Numbered from the stretch's first letter, positions 54,774-63,874 are shown. The stretch: 64,000 nucleotides of DNA from Neisseria sp. 83E34 (GCF_001308015.1 NZ_LGYH01000007.1:95013-159012), one strand, 5' to 3'. Notes: a model not told the origin generated them from the letters alone. Numbers and translations: made by a program.

Positions 54774-55643
54774 TTATTGGGCCGGCACATAATCTCTGCT
54801 GCTTACGGCTTCCCCGTTTTGCAACTGAATCACGGAAAACGGAGCATTATCAGTTTGCCCGGCTTCAGTAGGAATGTTTGCCGCTTCAGTGCCTTCTGTT
54901 TCAACACCCGGCACATCATCAGTAACCAAATCGTCAATATCGATTTCTTCGCCTGCCTGCGGCGGAGCTACGCCGAGCTGTTTGGCACGCATACTCATAT
55001 ACACGTCGCGCACCGCAGCATATTTATCAATGGCAGCTTCATCCAAACTGGCCGTCAGATCAAGGTATTGTTCACGCTGGCTTACCGCATTCAAGGCTTT
55101 TTCGCCGATGCGCACACCGGTATCTTTGAAAATATAGTTATCCACAGGCAAAGCGGCCGTGGTAATGGTGCTGCCAAGCGCATCACGCACGGTGCTCGGG
55201 CCGGTAAGCGGGTAAACGAAATAATTGCTGTTTTTCCAGCCCCACGAAGCAAACGTGTCGCCCAAAGTGTTTTTGTTGTTGGGCACACCGCCTGCGCCGG
55301 CAATATCAATCAAACCGCCTACGCCAAACGTTGTGTTAACGCCCACGCGAACCAAATCTTCGCTGGCTCGTTTGACATCCAAACGCAAAACATTGCTGCC
55401 GAAGCTCACCACATCACGCAGGTTGTTGAAAAAATTACTCACACCTGTACGCACAGGCTTGGGCGTAACCGCTCGATAACCTTTTGCCACAGGCATCATC
55501 ACATAGCGGTCGGCTGTGTCGTTCACTTTAAACATGAAGCGGTTGTAGCCTTCGTAAGGGTCATGCGGATTGTGCTCGGCCAATGCGGGGGCACTGAGTG
55601 CAAGTAATAGGCTTACCAGGGCTGCAGTTTGGGGCTTGTTCAT
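54774..55643 (-). CDS. mlaA: Outer-membrane lipid asymmetry protein MlaA (VacJ)
   Basis: MlaA extracts phospholipids from the outer leaflet of the outer membrane and passes them to MlaC. 289 residues: signal peptide MNKPQTAALVSLLLALSAPALA, then the family start DPYEGYNRFMFKVND and GVGGLIDIAGAGGVPN...SWGWKNSNYFVYPLTGPS. Unusually for VacJ proteins there is no lipobox cysteine; cleavage by signal peptidase I after ALA is more likely. The C-terminus has an acidic extension beyond about 225. The ATG overlaps the mlaB stop (ATGA), indicating coupling; the longer upstream frame overlaps mlaB and is rejected. Confidence 0.95.
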   Translation of the reverse strand: MNKPQTAALVSLLLALSAPALAEHNPHDPYEGYNRFMFKVNDTADRYVMMPVAKGYRAVTPKPVRTGVSNFFNNLRDVVSFGSNVLRLDVKRASEDLVRVGVNTTFGVGGLIDIAGAGGVPNNKNTLGDTFASWGWKNSNYFVYPLTGPSTVRDALGSTITTAALPVDNYIFKDTGVRIGEKALNAVSQREQYLDLTASLDEAAIDKYAAVRDVYMSMRAKQLGVAPPQAGEEIDIDDLVTDDVPGVETEGTEAANIPTEAGQTDNAPFSVIQLQNGEAVSSRDYVPAQ

Positions 55644-55915
55644 ACGCGTATCCATTCTTGAATTTCGTAAAGCTCGGCAAGAGAGGCAACAGACTCGGGA
55701 ATGCTGCGGATGGCGGGTTTGGGCTCGCGCCGCACTGCGCTCAGCAGCAATGAAAGGCATGCGGAATCGGCGCGGGTAACACCCGATAAATCGAGCATAT
55801 CCACTTTCGGTGATGCACATGCCTGTCTGAATTGCCGGTAGGTAGCGGCGGTTACTGTGGTAACGGTAACTTCGCCGCTCAGCAGCAATACGTTTTCACG
55901 GATTTCGGTGTTCAT
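55640..55915 (-). CDS. mlaB: STAS-domain protein MlaB
   Basis: The cytoplasmic STAS subunit of the MlaFEDB complex, which stabilises the ATPase. 91 residues: VLLLSGEVTVTTVTA at the start, then MLDLSGVTRADSACLSLLLS, the STAS core with the conserved Asp-Ser. It lies between mlaC (1 base away) and mlaA (4-base overlap). An uptake sequence in frame at 55820-55831 encodes the FRQAC segment. Confidence 0.92.
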   Translation of the reverse strand: MNTEIRENVLLLSGEVTVTTVTAATYRQFRQACASPKVDMLDLSGVTRADSACLSLLLSAVRREPKPAIRSIPESVASLAELYEIQEWIRV

Positions 55916-55916
55916 G

Positions 55917-56513
55917 TTATTTGCTGTTTTTTGCTTTCAAGTCGGCAATCAGGCCGTCGATGCCTTTGGTTTTGATGGTTTCGCCGAATTGCCCGCGGTA
56001 TACGGTTACCAGGCTGGCACCTTCAATGGCCACATTATACGCGCGGTATTTGCCGCCACTTTGGTAAGTGGTGAAATCCATATTCACAGTTTTGCCGCCG
56101 GCAGGGGTAATCTGGGCGCGCACCACCACTTCTTTACCGCCTTTGTTTATGGTTGGGTTTGGCGCGACATTTACTTTGGCATTTTTATACTGCAGCATGG
56201 TGCCGGAATAGGTGCGGATAAGCAGTGTTTTAAACTCATCGGTTAAGGCTTTCTGCTGCTCAGGGCTTGCGGTGCGCCACGGATTGCCGATAGCCAGCGC
56301 AGTCATGCGCTGAAAATCGAAATGGGGCATAGCATAGTTTTCTGCCTGTTTGCGCACGCTGGCATTATTGCTGCCATTGGCCTTGCTGAGGATACTCAAC
56401 ACTTGATCGGCACTGGTCTGCACTTGGCTTACCGCCTGCTGCGGCGTGGCAAAAGCCATACTGATACTCATCACACCGATGCTTAATGCTGAGAAAATGG
56501 CAGTTTTTTTCAT
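55917..56513 (-). CDS. mlaC: Periplasmic phospholipid carrier MlaC
   Basis: MlaC shuttles phospholipids between MlaA and the MlaFEDB complex. 198 residues with signal peptide MKKTAIFSALSIGVMSISMAFATPQQA, then the Tol_Tol_Ttg2 domain: YAMPHFDFQRMTALAIGNPW, DFTTYQSGGKYRAYNVAIEG and LVTVYRGQFGETI. Fits the operon order exactly. Confidence 0.96.
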   Translation of the reverse strand: MKKTAIFSALSIGVMSISMAFATPQQAVSQVQTSADQVLSILSKANGSNNASVRKQAENYAMPHFDFQRMTALAIGNPWRTASPEQQKALTDEFKTLLIRTYSGTMLQYKNAKVNVAPNPTINKGGKEVVVRAQITPAGGKTVNMDFTTYQSGGKYRAYNVAIEGASLVTVYRGQFGETIKTKGIDGLIADLKAKNSK

Positions 56514-56570
56514 GTGTATTCCTTAATATTCTATGCGTTTTGTACAAAGTTAAAATCAAAATGTGTGGTG

Positions 56571-57083
56571 TTATTCTGTTGTGCCGCTTGCCGCGGGACT
56601 GTTTTCAGGTGAAGACTGGGCGCTTTTCTCGGCAAAGCTGGTCATAAATTTGCCGATCAGGTTTTCCAGAACCATGGCCGAACTTGTGAGCGTGATGGTA
56701 TCACCTGCGGCCAGTTCATCTACATCACCGCCCTGTATCAAGCCGATATATTGCTCACCCAACAGGCCGGATGTAAGGATTTGCGCGCTTACATCGCTGC
56801 TGAACTGGTATTGTTTGTATAAATCCAATGTAACTTGGGCATGATAGGTTTTCGGATCAAGCCGGATATCGCCCACGCGCCCCACCAACACGCCGGACGC
56901 CTTAACCGGCGCTTTTACTTTCAAGCCGCCGATGTCGGAAAAATTGGCATACACGGTATAAGTTTGCCCGTTTGAGCTGCCCCACGTGCCGCCTCCGGCC
57001 ACGCGGAAAGACAAAAAGGCGATGGCAGCAATGCCGAGAACGGCAAATAAGCCGACCCAAAGTTCTAAAGTGCTTCTTTTCAT
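56571..57083 (-). CDS. mlaD: MCE-domain protein MlaD
   Basis: MlaD forms the periplasmic hexameric ring above the inner-membrane complex. 170 residues: one N-terminal helix (LWVGLFAVLGIAAIAFLSFR) and an MCE domain (YANFSDIGGLKVKAPVKASG, then LGEQYIGLIQGG). A Ser/Pro-rich tail ends the protein. It follows mlaE with a 4-base gap. Confidence 0.96.
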   Translation of the reverse strand: MKRSTLELWVGLFAVLGIAAIAFLSFRVAGGGTWGSSNGQTYTVYANFSDIGGLKVKAPVKASGVLVGRVGDIRLDPKTYHAQVTLDLYKQYQFSSDVSAQILTSGLLGEQYIGLIQGGDVDELAAGDTITLTSSAMVLENLIGKFMTSFAEKSAQSSPENSPAASGTTE

Positions 57084-57087
57084 AGTG

Positions 57088-57864
57088 TTATCCGGTAAAC
57101 ATAAAGGCGGTTAAAATAAAATCAATAGCCAGCACGGTCAGCGCGGAAGAAACAACGGTGCGTGTGCTGGCGCGCAAGATGCCTTCTGACGTAGGTTTGC
57201 AATGAAAGCCTTGATAAACGGCAATCAAGGTAACGGCCACGCCGAAACATACGGATTTGATTAAACCGTTGAGCACATCATAGCTGAACGAAATATTGTT
57301 TTGCATTTGCGACCAGAAAATGCCGCTGTCCAAGCCCAGCCATTGCACGCCGATAATATAAGAGCCGTAAATCCCCGCCACATTGAAAATCGATGCCAGC
57401 AGCGGCATAGAAATCACGCCGGCCCAAAAACGGGGCGCAACCACACGGGACACGGGGTTAACCGCCATCACGTTCATGGCTTCAAGCTGCTCGGTGGTTT
57501 TCATCAAACCGATTTCACTGGTCATGGCACCGCCTGCGCTGCTGGCAAACAAAATGGCGGCGAGCACCGGCCCCAGCTCGCGCAGCAGAGAAGCCGCCAC
57601 CATAAAGCCCAAAACATCTGCCGATTTAAACTTGGCAAGTTGCGTGTAACCTTGCAAGCCAAGCACCATGCCGACAAACAGGCCTGACACGGCCACAATC
57701 AACATCGACAATACGCCGGCAAAATAAACCTGGCGCAGACTGAGGCGCGGCCGGAGGATAGACGAACCGGATGCGCCGACTATTCTGAAAAAAAACAGAA
57801 TATTGCTGCCGAGTATTTGAAGAAAGTTTAAAACTTTTGCGCCGATAAATTGGAAAAAGCTCAT
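57088..57864 (-). CDS. mlaE: Phospholipid ABC permease MlaE
   Basis: The transmembrane subunit of MlaFEDB. 258 residues with about five to six helices and the family block KTTEQLEAMNVMAVNPVSRVVAPRFWAG (around 125-150). The C-terminal helix ends in FILTAFMFTG. Encoded after mlaF, with a pair of back-to-back uptake sequences (57891-57902, 57915-57926) between them. Confidence 0.96.
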   Translation of the reverse strand: MSFFQFIGAKVLNFLQILGSNILFFFRIVGASGSSILRPRLSLRQVYFAGVLSMLIVAVSGLFVGMVLGLQGYTQLAKFKSADVLGFMVAASLLRELGPVLAAILFASSAGGAMTSEIGLMKTTEQLEAMNVMAVNPVSRVVAPRFWAGVISMPLLASIFNVAGIYGSYIIGVQWLGLDSGIFWSQMQNNISFSYDVLNGLIKSVCFGVAVTLIAVYQGFHCKPTSEGILRASTRTVVSSALTVLAIDFILTAFMFTG

Positions 57865-57943
57865 AGGATTTTCTTATTGTGTTTTTGAAGTTCAGACAGG
57901 CATCTGTCAATCCATGCCTGTCTGAAACGGGCGGTATCGGGGC

Positions 57944-58741
57944 TTATACCTGTAAATCCTGCTGCAAAGTGGTTTGCGCCGGATAGCGGAAGCTGACCGG
58001 CCCGTTGGGCTTGCCGCCGATAAATTGCTGCACCCACGGCGAATCCAACGTGTGGATTTCTTCGGGTGAGCCGGAAAACATCACTTCGCCGTGCGCCAGA
58101 AAAATCACTTGGTTCACAATGGCAAAAGATTGCGCCACATCATGCGACACCATCACGCTGGTGGAACGCAATGCCGTATTGATGCGGCTGATTAACAAAG
58201 CAATTACGCCCAGCGAAATTGGATCAAGGCCGGTAAACGGCTCATCATAAAGCATTAATTCCGGATCGAGCGCAATGGTACGCGCCAAAGCCACCCGCCG
58301 GGCCATACCGCCCGACAATTCCGAAGGCATCAAATGTTCGACCCCGCGCAACCCCACTGCGTTCAATTTTAAAATCACCAAATCACGGATCACCTCTTCC
58401 GGCAATTCGGTTAATTCGCGCATGGGAAAGGCGATATTGTCGAACACGGATAAGTCAGTAAACAACGCACCGTGTTGAAACAAAACGCCCATACGGCGGC
58501 GGTGTTCATATAATTCAGAGGCAGAAAGCGCAGCCAAATCACGCCCTTCAACCAAAACCTGCCCTTTTTGCGGATGAATTTGCCCGGTAATCAGGCGCAT
58601 CAGTGTGGTTTTACCGCTGCCCGAACCACCCATAATGGCGGCAAAATTACCCCGGGCAATGCTGAAATTCACATTGTTCAGAATGGGGCGGTCGCCATAG
58701 GCAAAAGCCACGTCTTTCATTTCGATAAAGGGCTGGGTCAT
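57944..58741 (-). CDS. mlaF: Phospholipid ABC ATPase MlaF
   Basis: The ATPase of the Mla system, first gene of the six-gene operon. 265 residues: Walker A GGSGSGKTTL (about 38-47), signature LSGGMARRVALA, Walker B LMLYDEPFTGLDP and the switch His in MVSHD. The last 40 residues (IGGKPNGPVSFRYPAQTT...) form the C-terminal extension that in MlaF contacts MlaB or the neighbouring subunit. Confidence 0.96.
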   Translation of the reverse strand: MTQPFIEMKDVAFAYGDRPILNNVNFSIARGNFAAIMGGSGSGKTTLMRLITGQIHPQKGQVLVEGRDLAALSASELYEHRRRMGVLFQHGALFTDLSVFDNIAFPMRELTELPEEVIRDLVILKLNAVGLRGVEHLMPSELSGGMARRVALARTIALDPELMLYDEPFTGLDPISLGVIALLISRINTALRSTSVMVSHDVAQSFAIVNQVIFLAHGEVMFSGSPEEIHTLDSPWVQQFIGGKPNGPVSFRYPAQTTLQQDLQV

Positions 58742-58929
58742 TGCGAAAATGGGTATTTATTTAGATTCAAATATTTGTATTTTAATGGGTTTGGCTGCGT
58801 GTAGCAATGTTTCAGGCAGGCAGAGTGTTTAGATACATTAATGTATGTTTAATGCTTTGTTTCATTTACGAAATAAAAGCCACAATGCCTGTCTGAAAAT
58901 ATTGCCGGCCAATATGAATGGAATGCCCA
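58742..58929. other. mla upstream region
   Basis: AT-rich, no gene; one forward uptake sequence at 58886-58897. Probably holds the mla operon promoter. Confidence 0.45.
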
Positions 58930-59078
58930 TGGTCAATCAACTTAACTTTTGCTACGGCGTTGCTGCGCCTTGGCTCAATAGGAACGGTTTTGTAAGCTGC
59001 CAAAGCTGCAACAAAATCAGTCCTGTACTACCTATCTTCGGCTGGCTGCCTTGTATCGAAAATGTGTTGATTAACGAT
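58930..59078. repeat. Correia-like element, long form, second end type
   Basis: About 149 bases from TGGTCAATCAAC to TTGATTAACGATA, with TACGGCGTTGCTGCGCCTTG, TGGCTCAATAGGAACGGTTT and AGTACTAC-type core, closely related to 46381-46539. Confidence 0.75.
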
Positions 59079-59145
59079 AAATACCGGTATGAAACGACAA
59101 ACCAACGCTTAAGCTTCCTGCGTATAGACTTTGCAAAGAAACACG

Positions 59146-59177
59146 ATGCCTGTCTGAAAAAGTTTTCAGACAGGCAT
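59146..59177. terminator. Uptake-sequence hairpin at tsaC stop
   Basis: Convergent pair whose right copy reaches the tsaC stop codon by one base. Confidence 0.75.
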
Positions 59178-59740
59178 CAGCGCAAGCACTTGCCGCTTTC
59201 CCAGTCCACAATCCGGCTTGGTGTTTTGGCACCGCCGCAACGTCCGCCAATGATGGCAACCTGACGCCCGAACTGCCTCCTCACTTCACGCTCGGTTTTA
59301 CAAGGCCGCTTACCAGCCTTGTTGCACGAAGTGGAAACCAGCGGCGTGCGCAAAACCCGGCACAACGCTCGTGCGCCCGGATGCGCCGGCACCCGCACGG
59401 CCAGCTTGCTGCGGCCTTTACCGCGCAATGTAACGGGGGCTTTAGGCGAAACGGGCAAAAGGTAAGTGAGCGGGGCGGGCCAAACAGCAGCGATGTTTCG
59501 CTGCTGTTTTTCAGACAGGCCTTGCAACAAAGGCAGCAAGCGGGGCAAGCCGTCGCCAATCACAATCATGCCTTTATGCTGCGGCCGCTTTTTCAAGCGT
59601 ACCAATTTTTGCAGCGCACGCACGTTCTGCGGCAGGCAGCCCAAGCCGTAGCACGACTCAGTAGGATAAGCAACCAAGCCGCCGTGTTTTAAATGGCTGG
59701 ACAAACGGCGGGCAAACGATGCGGAAAACGGGCGCGGCAT
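59177..59740 (-). CDS. tsaC: Threonylcarbamoyl-AMP synthase
   Basis: TsaC (YrdC/RimN) makes threonylcarbamoyl-AMP for the t6A37 modification of tRNAs that read ANN codons. 187 residues, the normal short form without a Sua5 domain: HLKHGGLVAYPTESCYGLGC, RLKKRPQHKGMIVI (with the KxR pattern), LAVRVPAHPGA and LVSTSCNKAG. The ATG at 59740 matches the family; the upstream frame extends into an uptake-sequence hairpin and is rejected. It is a paralogue of the YciO-type gene at 21.4 kb. Confidence 0.94.
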   Translation of the reverse strand: MPRPFSASFARRLSSHLKHGGLVAYPTESCYGLGCLPQNVRALQKLVRLKKRPQHKGMIVIGDGLPRLLPLLQGLSEKQQRNIAAVWPAPLTYLLPVSPKAPVTLRGKGRSKLAVRVPAHPGARALCRVLRTPLVSTSCNKAGKRPCKTEREVRRQFGRQVAIIGGRCGGAKTPSRIVDWESGKCLR

Positions 59741-59816
59741 AAGATGTTGTGAGACTATAAAAAGAAAGATTGTACACGAATCCGCAAGGTTTATTTCGAT
59801 GGCCGTGGCATCGACA

Positions 59817-59857
59817 ATGCCTGTCTGAAAAACCAAGCAGGCTTTTCAGACAGGCAT
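59817..59857. terminator. Uptake-sequence hairpin after EamA gene
   Basis: Convergent pair 17 bases beyond the EamA gene stop. Confidence 0.8.
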
Positions 59858-59873
59858 TCAAACAATATGCCGG

Positions 59874-60305
59874 CTATCTTCTAAACGCTAAAACCAACAC
59901 GCCCGCCGTAATCAAACCGATGCCCAACCATTCCTGAGCATTAGGTCGTTCTTTTAAAAACAGCACCGCCATCACTGCAACCAGCACAATGCTGAACTTA
60001 TCCACCGGCGCCACTTTTGAAGCTTCCCCCAATTGCAAAGCCTTGAAATAAGCCAACCAGGAAGCGCCCGTTGCCAATCCCGATAGAATTAGAAACGTCC
60101 AGTTTTTCCCGCTGAATCCTTCCACGCCCTGCCACTTGCCCGTATAAGTGAGAAACAACGCCAACGCTGCAAGAATCACAAGCGTTCGGATAAAGGTAGC
60201 AAAGTCCGAATCAATACCCTGCAAACCCACTTTGGCAAACACCGCCGTGAGCGCAGCAAAAAAAGCGGAAGCCAGCGCCCAATAAAACCAAGAGCCCGTT
60301 ATCAT
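59874..60305 (-). CDS. Single-domain EamA transporter
   Basis: A 143-residue inner-membrane protein with five hydrophobic helices: one EamA/DMT half-unit, including [38 protein letters not shown] and the C-terminal [20 protein letters not shown]. Full DMT transporters carry two such units, so this short form probably works as a dimer. Substrate unknown. It diverges from fhs with an 87-base gap. Confidence 0.9.
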   Translation of the reverse strand: MITGSWFYWALASAFFAALTAVFAKVGLQGIDSDFATFIRTLVILAALALFLTYTGKWQGVEGFSGKNWTFLILSGLATGASWLAYFKALQLGEASKVAPVDKFSIVLVAVMAVLFLKERPNAQEWLGIGLITAGVLVLAFRR

Positions 60306-60392
60306 AAGCGGCTTTCTCCATCCCGATTAATAAGGAAAACCAGTTCGGCTATAATACAGGAGAATTTCAGCCCAACCCAAACAGGAGCCGAT

Positions 60393-62069
60393 ATGAGCCA
60401 AAAATCCGATGCAGAAATCGCCCGCGAAGCCACGATGCAGCCGATCCAAACCATTGCCGCCAAACTCGGCCTCTCTGCCGATCAGCTTGAACAATATGGC
60501 AAATACAAAGCCAAAATCAACCCTGCCGATGCGTTTGCCCTACCTAAAAAACAAGGCCGCCTGATTCTGGTTACTGCCATCAATCCCACACCCGCCGGCG
60601 AAGGCAAAACGACCGTAACCATCGGTTTGGCCGATGCGCTGAATCAAATCGGGAAAAACGCTGCGGTAGCCATGCGCGAACCTTCCCTCGGCCCCGTTTT
60701 CGGCATAAAAGGCGGCGCAGCAGGCGGCGGCTATGCCCAAGTTTTGCCGATGGAAGACATCAACCTGCATTTTACCGGCGATTTTCATGCCATCGGCGCG
60801 ACAAACAACCTGCTGGCCGCGATGCTGGACAACCATATTTATCAAGGCAATCAATTAAATATCAATCCCAAACGCGTGTTATGGCGCCGCGCCGTCGATA
60901 TGAACGACCGCCAACTGCGCAACATTATTAGCGGCCTGGGCAAACCCACAGACGGCGTTATGCGGCCGGACGGCTTTGATATTACCGTTGCATCCGAAGT
61001 GATGGCCGTGTTTTGCTTGGCCAAAGATTTAAGCGACCTCAAAACACGCTTAGGCAATATTTTGGTTGCATACAGCCATGATGGACAACCAGTTTATGCC
61101 CGTGATTTAAAAGCCCACGGCGCAATGGCTGCCTTGTTGAAAGACGCCATCAAACCCAACTTAGTCCAAACCATAGAAGGCACACCTGCATTCGTACACG
61201 GCGGCCCGTTTGCCAACATTGCCCACGGCTGCAACTCCGTAACCGCCACGCTTTTGGCCCAACATTTGAGCGACTACACCGTAACCGAAGCAGGCTTCGG
61301 CGCGGATTTGGGTGCAGAAAAATTCTGCGACATCAAATGCCGTTTGGCCAATCTCAAACCGGATGCCGCCGTTATCGTAGCCACCGTTCGTGCCCTGAAA
61401 TATAACGGGGGCGTAGAAAAAGCCGATTTAAACCGGGAAAATCCGGAAGCTCTGCAAAAAGGTTTGCCCAATTTGTTGAAACATATCGACAATCTCAAAA
61501 ACGTATTCGGCCTGCCTGTTGTGGTTGCACTAAACCGATTTGTGTCGGACACCAATCAAGAACTGGATTTAATCACGCAGGCCTGCGCTAAGCATGGTGC
61601 AGAAGTATCCTTAACCGAAGTATGGGAAAAAGGCGGGAAAGGCGGCATCGACTTGGCAGAAAAAGTATTGGCTGCCATTGAGCATCAACCCAACCGCTTC
61701 TCTTTTGCTTACAATGAACAGGAAAGCATTCCCGAAAAAATCCGCACCATCGCTCAAAAAGTTTACGGAGCGGAAGACGTAGATTTCAGCTCGGAAGCCA
61801 TAGCCGAAATCCAATCATTGGAAAAACTCGGCTTGGATAAGATGCCGGTCTGCATGGCAAAAACACAATATTCATTAAGCGACAATGCCAAGCTCTTAGG
61901 CCGCCCCAGCGGCTTTCGGATAACCGTTCGCGGCATTACCTTATCAGCCGGAGCCGGCTTTATCGTTGCCTTATGCGGAAACATCATGAAAATGCCCGGG
62001 CTCCCCTCCTCACCGGCGGCAGAAAAAATTGATGTGGATAATGAAGGCAAAATTACAGGGCTATTCTAA
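60393..62069 (+). CDS. fhs: Formate-tetrahydrofolate ligase
   Basis: Fhs makes 10-formyltetrahydrofolate from formate, tetrahydrofolate and ATP, feeding one-carbon metabolism (purines, formyl-Met). 558 residues, full length: P-loop [50 protein letters not shown] and [19 protein letters not shown] follows ACAGGAGCCGAT. A single uptake sequence lies at 62181-62192. Confidence 0.97.
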   Translation: MSQKSDAEIAREATMQPIQTIAAKLGLSADQLEQYGKYKAKINPADAFALPKKQGRLILVTAINPTPAGEGKTTVTIGLADALNQIGKNAAVAMREPSLGPVFGIKGGAAGGGYAQVLPMEDINLHFTGDFHAIGATNNLLAAMLDNHIYQGNQLNINPKRVLWRRAVDMNDRQLRNIISGLGKPTDGVMRPDGFDITVASEVMAVFCLAKDLSDLKTRLGNILVAYSHDGQPVYARDLKAHGAMAALLKDAIKPNLVQTIEGTPAFVHGGPFANIAHGCNSVTATLLAQHLSDYTVTEAGFGADLGAEKFCDIKCRLANLKPDAAVIVATVRALKYNGGVEKADLNRENPEALQKGLPNLLKHIDNLKNVFGLPVVVALNRFVSDTNQELDLITQACAKHGAEVSLTEVWEKGGKGGIDLAEKVLAAIEHQPNRFSFAYNEQESIPEKIRTIAQKVYGAEDVDFSSEAIAEIQSLEKLGLDKMPVCMAKTQYSLSDNAKLLGRPSGFRITVRGITLSAGAGFIVALCGNIMKMPGLPSSPAAEKIDVDNEGKITGLF

Positions 62070-62201
62070 ATAACCGCACCATCCGAAGGATAAACCTTGC
62101 GCCCTAAAACAGATGCCGCTTTTCAAATGCCCAAACCGGGCCAAGTTACAGAGCAATTCCTAATAATGGGCGCAGCACAATGCCTGTCTGAAAAACAATT
62201 T

Positions 62202-62253
62202 GGGGCTGAAGTAGATTAGCAGTCATGCTAGGTTGCTAATCTACTTCAGCCCC
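62202..62253. repeat. Near-perfect palindromic GGGGCTGAAG element
   Basis: GGGGCTGAAGTAGATTAGCA pairs with GCTAATCTACTTCAGCCCC around a short centre. Related to 3063-3106 and 5950-5967. Looks like two transposon-type ends joined back to back, or a small mobile hairpin. Confidence 0.65.
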
Positions 62254-62269
62254 ACAACATTTTAAATAA

Positions 62270-62292
62270 CCCTAGTTATCTAGGACAGCTCC
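62270..62292. repeat. IS1595/IS1016-like end remnant
   Basis: On the minus strand it reads GGAGCTGTCCTAGATAACTA followed by GGG, close to what I recall of IS1016-type terminal repeats in Neisseria. No transposase is nearby; assignment is from memory. Confidence 0.4.
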
Positions 62293-62317
62293 TAATATGA
62301 GATTAACATCTAAGAAT

Positions 62318-62743
62318 CTATGGATTACTTGTTGATTCAAACACAGCTAATACATTATAAAAATTAAAAAATAATATCCTTTTGATTTTTTCATTATATA
62401 AGTAATATACAAACCCTGTTGTTTCCTCTAACATAAAATTTAAATCTTTAGGACTATTTATTTTGTATATGGCTCTATTATTGGAATCATCAATCATTAA
62501 AAAACATGGATAATGTGCTATTTTCTCTGCAGAATACTTCCAGCCATTCTCATCTTCTATACAAAATATAGGTGTATTTTTTTTTAATAACTGTAGCCAT
62601 ATTTCTTCATATCTACCTTTCAAATCAAGAGAAAACTCTGTAGAAATTTTTTGCAAAATTATATTAAATTCTGTAATTTTATCAATATTTAGATTTAAGT
62701 TTTTTATAACACTATCTATTTCTTGTTCTATAAGATTTAACAT
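62318..62743 (-). CDS. Candidate immunity protein
   Basis: A 141-residue soluble protein, MLNLIEQEIDSVIKNLNLN and on, acidic and AT-rich, with no signal peptide. Features include a helical N-terminal half and an aromatic C-terminal half (EETTGFVYYLYNEKIKRILF). I do not recognise the family. The ATG at 62743 has AAAGGGA upstream and lies 10 bases after the stop of a toxin-tail fragment in the same direction, the usual layout of polymorphic toxin and immunity genes. The role is inferred from that position only. Confidence 0.6.
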   Translation of the reverse strand: MLNLIEQEIDSVIKNLNLNIDKITEFNIILQKISTEFSLDLKGRYEEIWLQLLKKNTPIFCIEDENGWKYSAEKIAHYPCFLMIDDSNNRAIYKINSPKDLNFMLEETTGFVYYLYNEKIKRILFFNFYNVLAVFESTSNP

Positions 62744-62753
62744 TTTAATCCCT

Positions 62754-62928
62754 TTACTTAGCTTTTGAACGGTTAAATGGCACATTAGGAACAAAAATAT
62801 GACCGCGCTCCGCTCCGCCAGATCCCCTTTTCCCTGCGGTCTACCAACCTATATGAGAAACAGCCGGTGCCATACTTCCCTGAGTATGTCCTAAATCAAT
62901 ATTAACCTCTGTGCGACATTACGGTACC
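62754..62928 (-). pseudogene. Toxin C-terminal tail fragment
   Basis: An open stretch reading TEVNIDLGHTQGSMAP then AVSHIGW, an in-frame TAG (62841-62843), and TAGKRGSGGAERGHIFVPN to a TAA just before the immunity gene. It has no start of its own and is out of frame with the upstream hemagglutinin-like fragment, so it is a truncated remnant. Confidence 0.45.
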
Positions 62929-63067
62929 ATGCCTCTCCGTTGATCAGTTTGATCTTGCCTGTCGCATAGCCGTGACCGGCTTGTACCTGGGCAGATAAAA
63001 TGCTTGCTTCAAGGTTGTCTTTCAGGCTTCCGCCGTTGATAACGGTGGATATCGCCGCAGCAGTTGG
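62891..63067 (-). pseudogene. Hemagglutinin/DUF637-like fragment
   Basis: 58 codons reading PTAAAISTVINGGSLKDN and on through ILSAQVQAGHGYATGKI to a stop. The NGGSLKDNL pattern followed by a GxGYA segment is typical of the region just before the toxin domain in two-partner-secreted TpsA/CdiA proteins. It has no start codon and abuts the stop of the upstream immunity pseudogene, as in silent toxin cassettes. Confidence 0.55.
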
Positions 63068-63664
63068 TCAATCCAGCCTAAGCTTACTATGCATACCGAC
63101 CAACTCAACTGCTCTGCCTATTACTTCGTTAGTAATATAGGGAACGAAACCCAAACAATCTCCGTTTAGGAAGCTCTGGCGATAATATTCAAGACGTTCT
63201 TTATTCCCTTGTATCACTAATGCGGCAAGGTGATATAACGGAGCAATTCCAGGCCAAGTTGTCTGAGCCTCTGCATAATATTTTAAAGACTTATCGATAT
63301 CTTGATACTTGGCCCATGTAACTGCTTCGTTTAATAGTGAATTAAAAATATCAATATTAATAAATTCAAATTCACTTTCAGGTTCTCCTTTTTCTATAGA
63401 CGGAGCGAGGAATCCATGTCTACAGATAAGATAATAAAAATCTTTTTCTTATCTTATTATGTAACTGCAAACTTGTGAAAATTCCACGGTTGAAACAGAA
63501 AGATCAAAATTAAAATAAAATATTTCCCCTCTTTTTTCTAAAACTGGAGTTAAGATTATCTGTAAATTTCCATGATTTTTTAGAAAATATTTGTCATTGT
63601 TTTCATCTTTCGATATAAATCCACCCTAATTTTTAAGCTCGGTTGAAACATCTCTCTTATTCAT
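63068..63664 (-). pseudogene. Immunity-type gene with two in-frame stops
   Basis: From an ATG at 63664 with a good AGGAG site, one continuous 198-codon frame runs to TGA at 63068, interrupted only by TAG at codon 13 (63626-63628) and TAA at codon 72 (63449-63451). The reading is MNKRDVSTELKN-stop-GGFISKDENN...VCSYIIR-stop-EKDFYYLICRHG and on through KSLKYYAEAQTTWPG to KLRLD. There is no frameshift. The C-terminal part looks helical. It follows a toxin tail by 3 bases, so it is probably an inactivated immunity gene. Family not recognised. Confidence 0.6.
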
Positions 63665-63667
63665 TTT

Positions 63668-63820
63668 TTAGCTCCTGGGAAATTTTTCACAATAAATAAT
63701 GGGAATACCGCTTGGATAACCTTGATCTTTCAACGGTTTTCCGGCGATAAGTCCAAATTTAGAAGCAACATTTCCTACTGGAATAGCGTTCCCGTCGCGA
63801 ATTTGTGGATATATTTCGCT
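63668..63820 (-). pseudogene. Toxin C-terminal tail fragment
   Basis: 50 codons reading SEIYPQIRDGNAIPVGN then VASKFGLIAGKPLKDQGYP to CEKFPRS, ending TAA three bases before the immunity pseudogene. An in-frame TAG lies just upstream, and the rest of the toxin is missing. Family not recognised. Confidence 0.5.
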
Positions 63821-63874
63821 CTACCTAATATTTAATTGGACGCTCCCCATTTTAATTTCATAGATAACAAGCTT

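Noticed and set aside
55644..55820. N-terminal extension of mlaA
   Set aside because: It overlaps mlaB in another frame, and a proper signal peptide starts at 55643.
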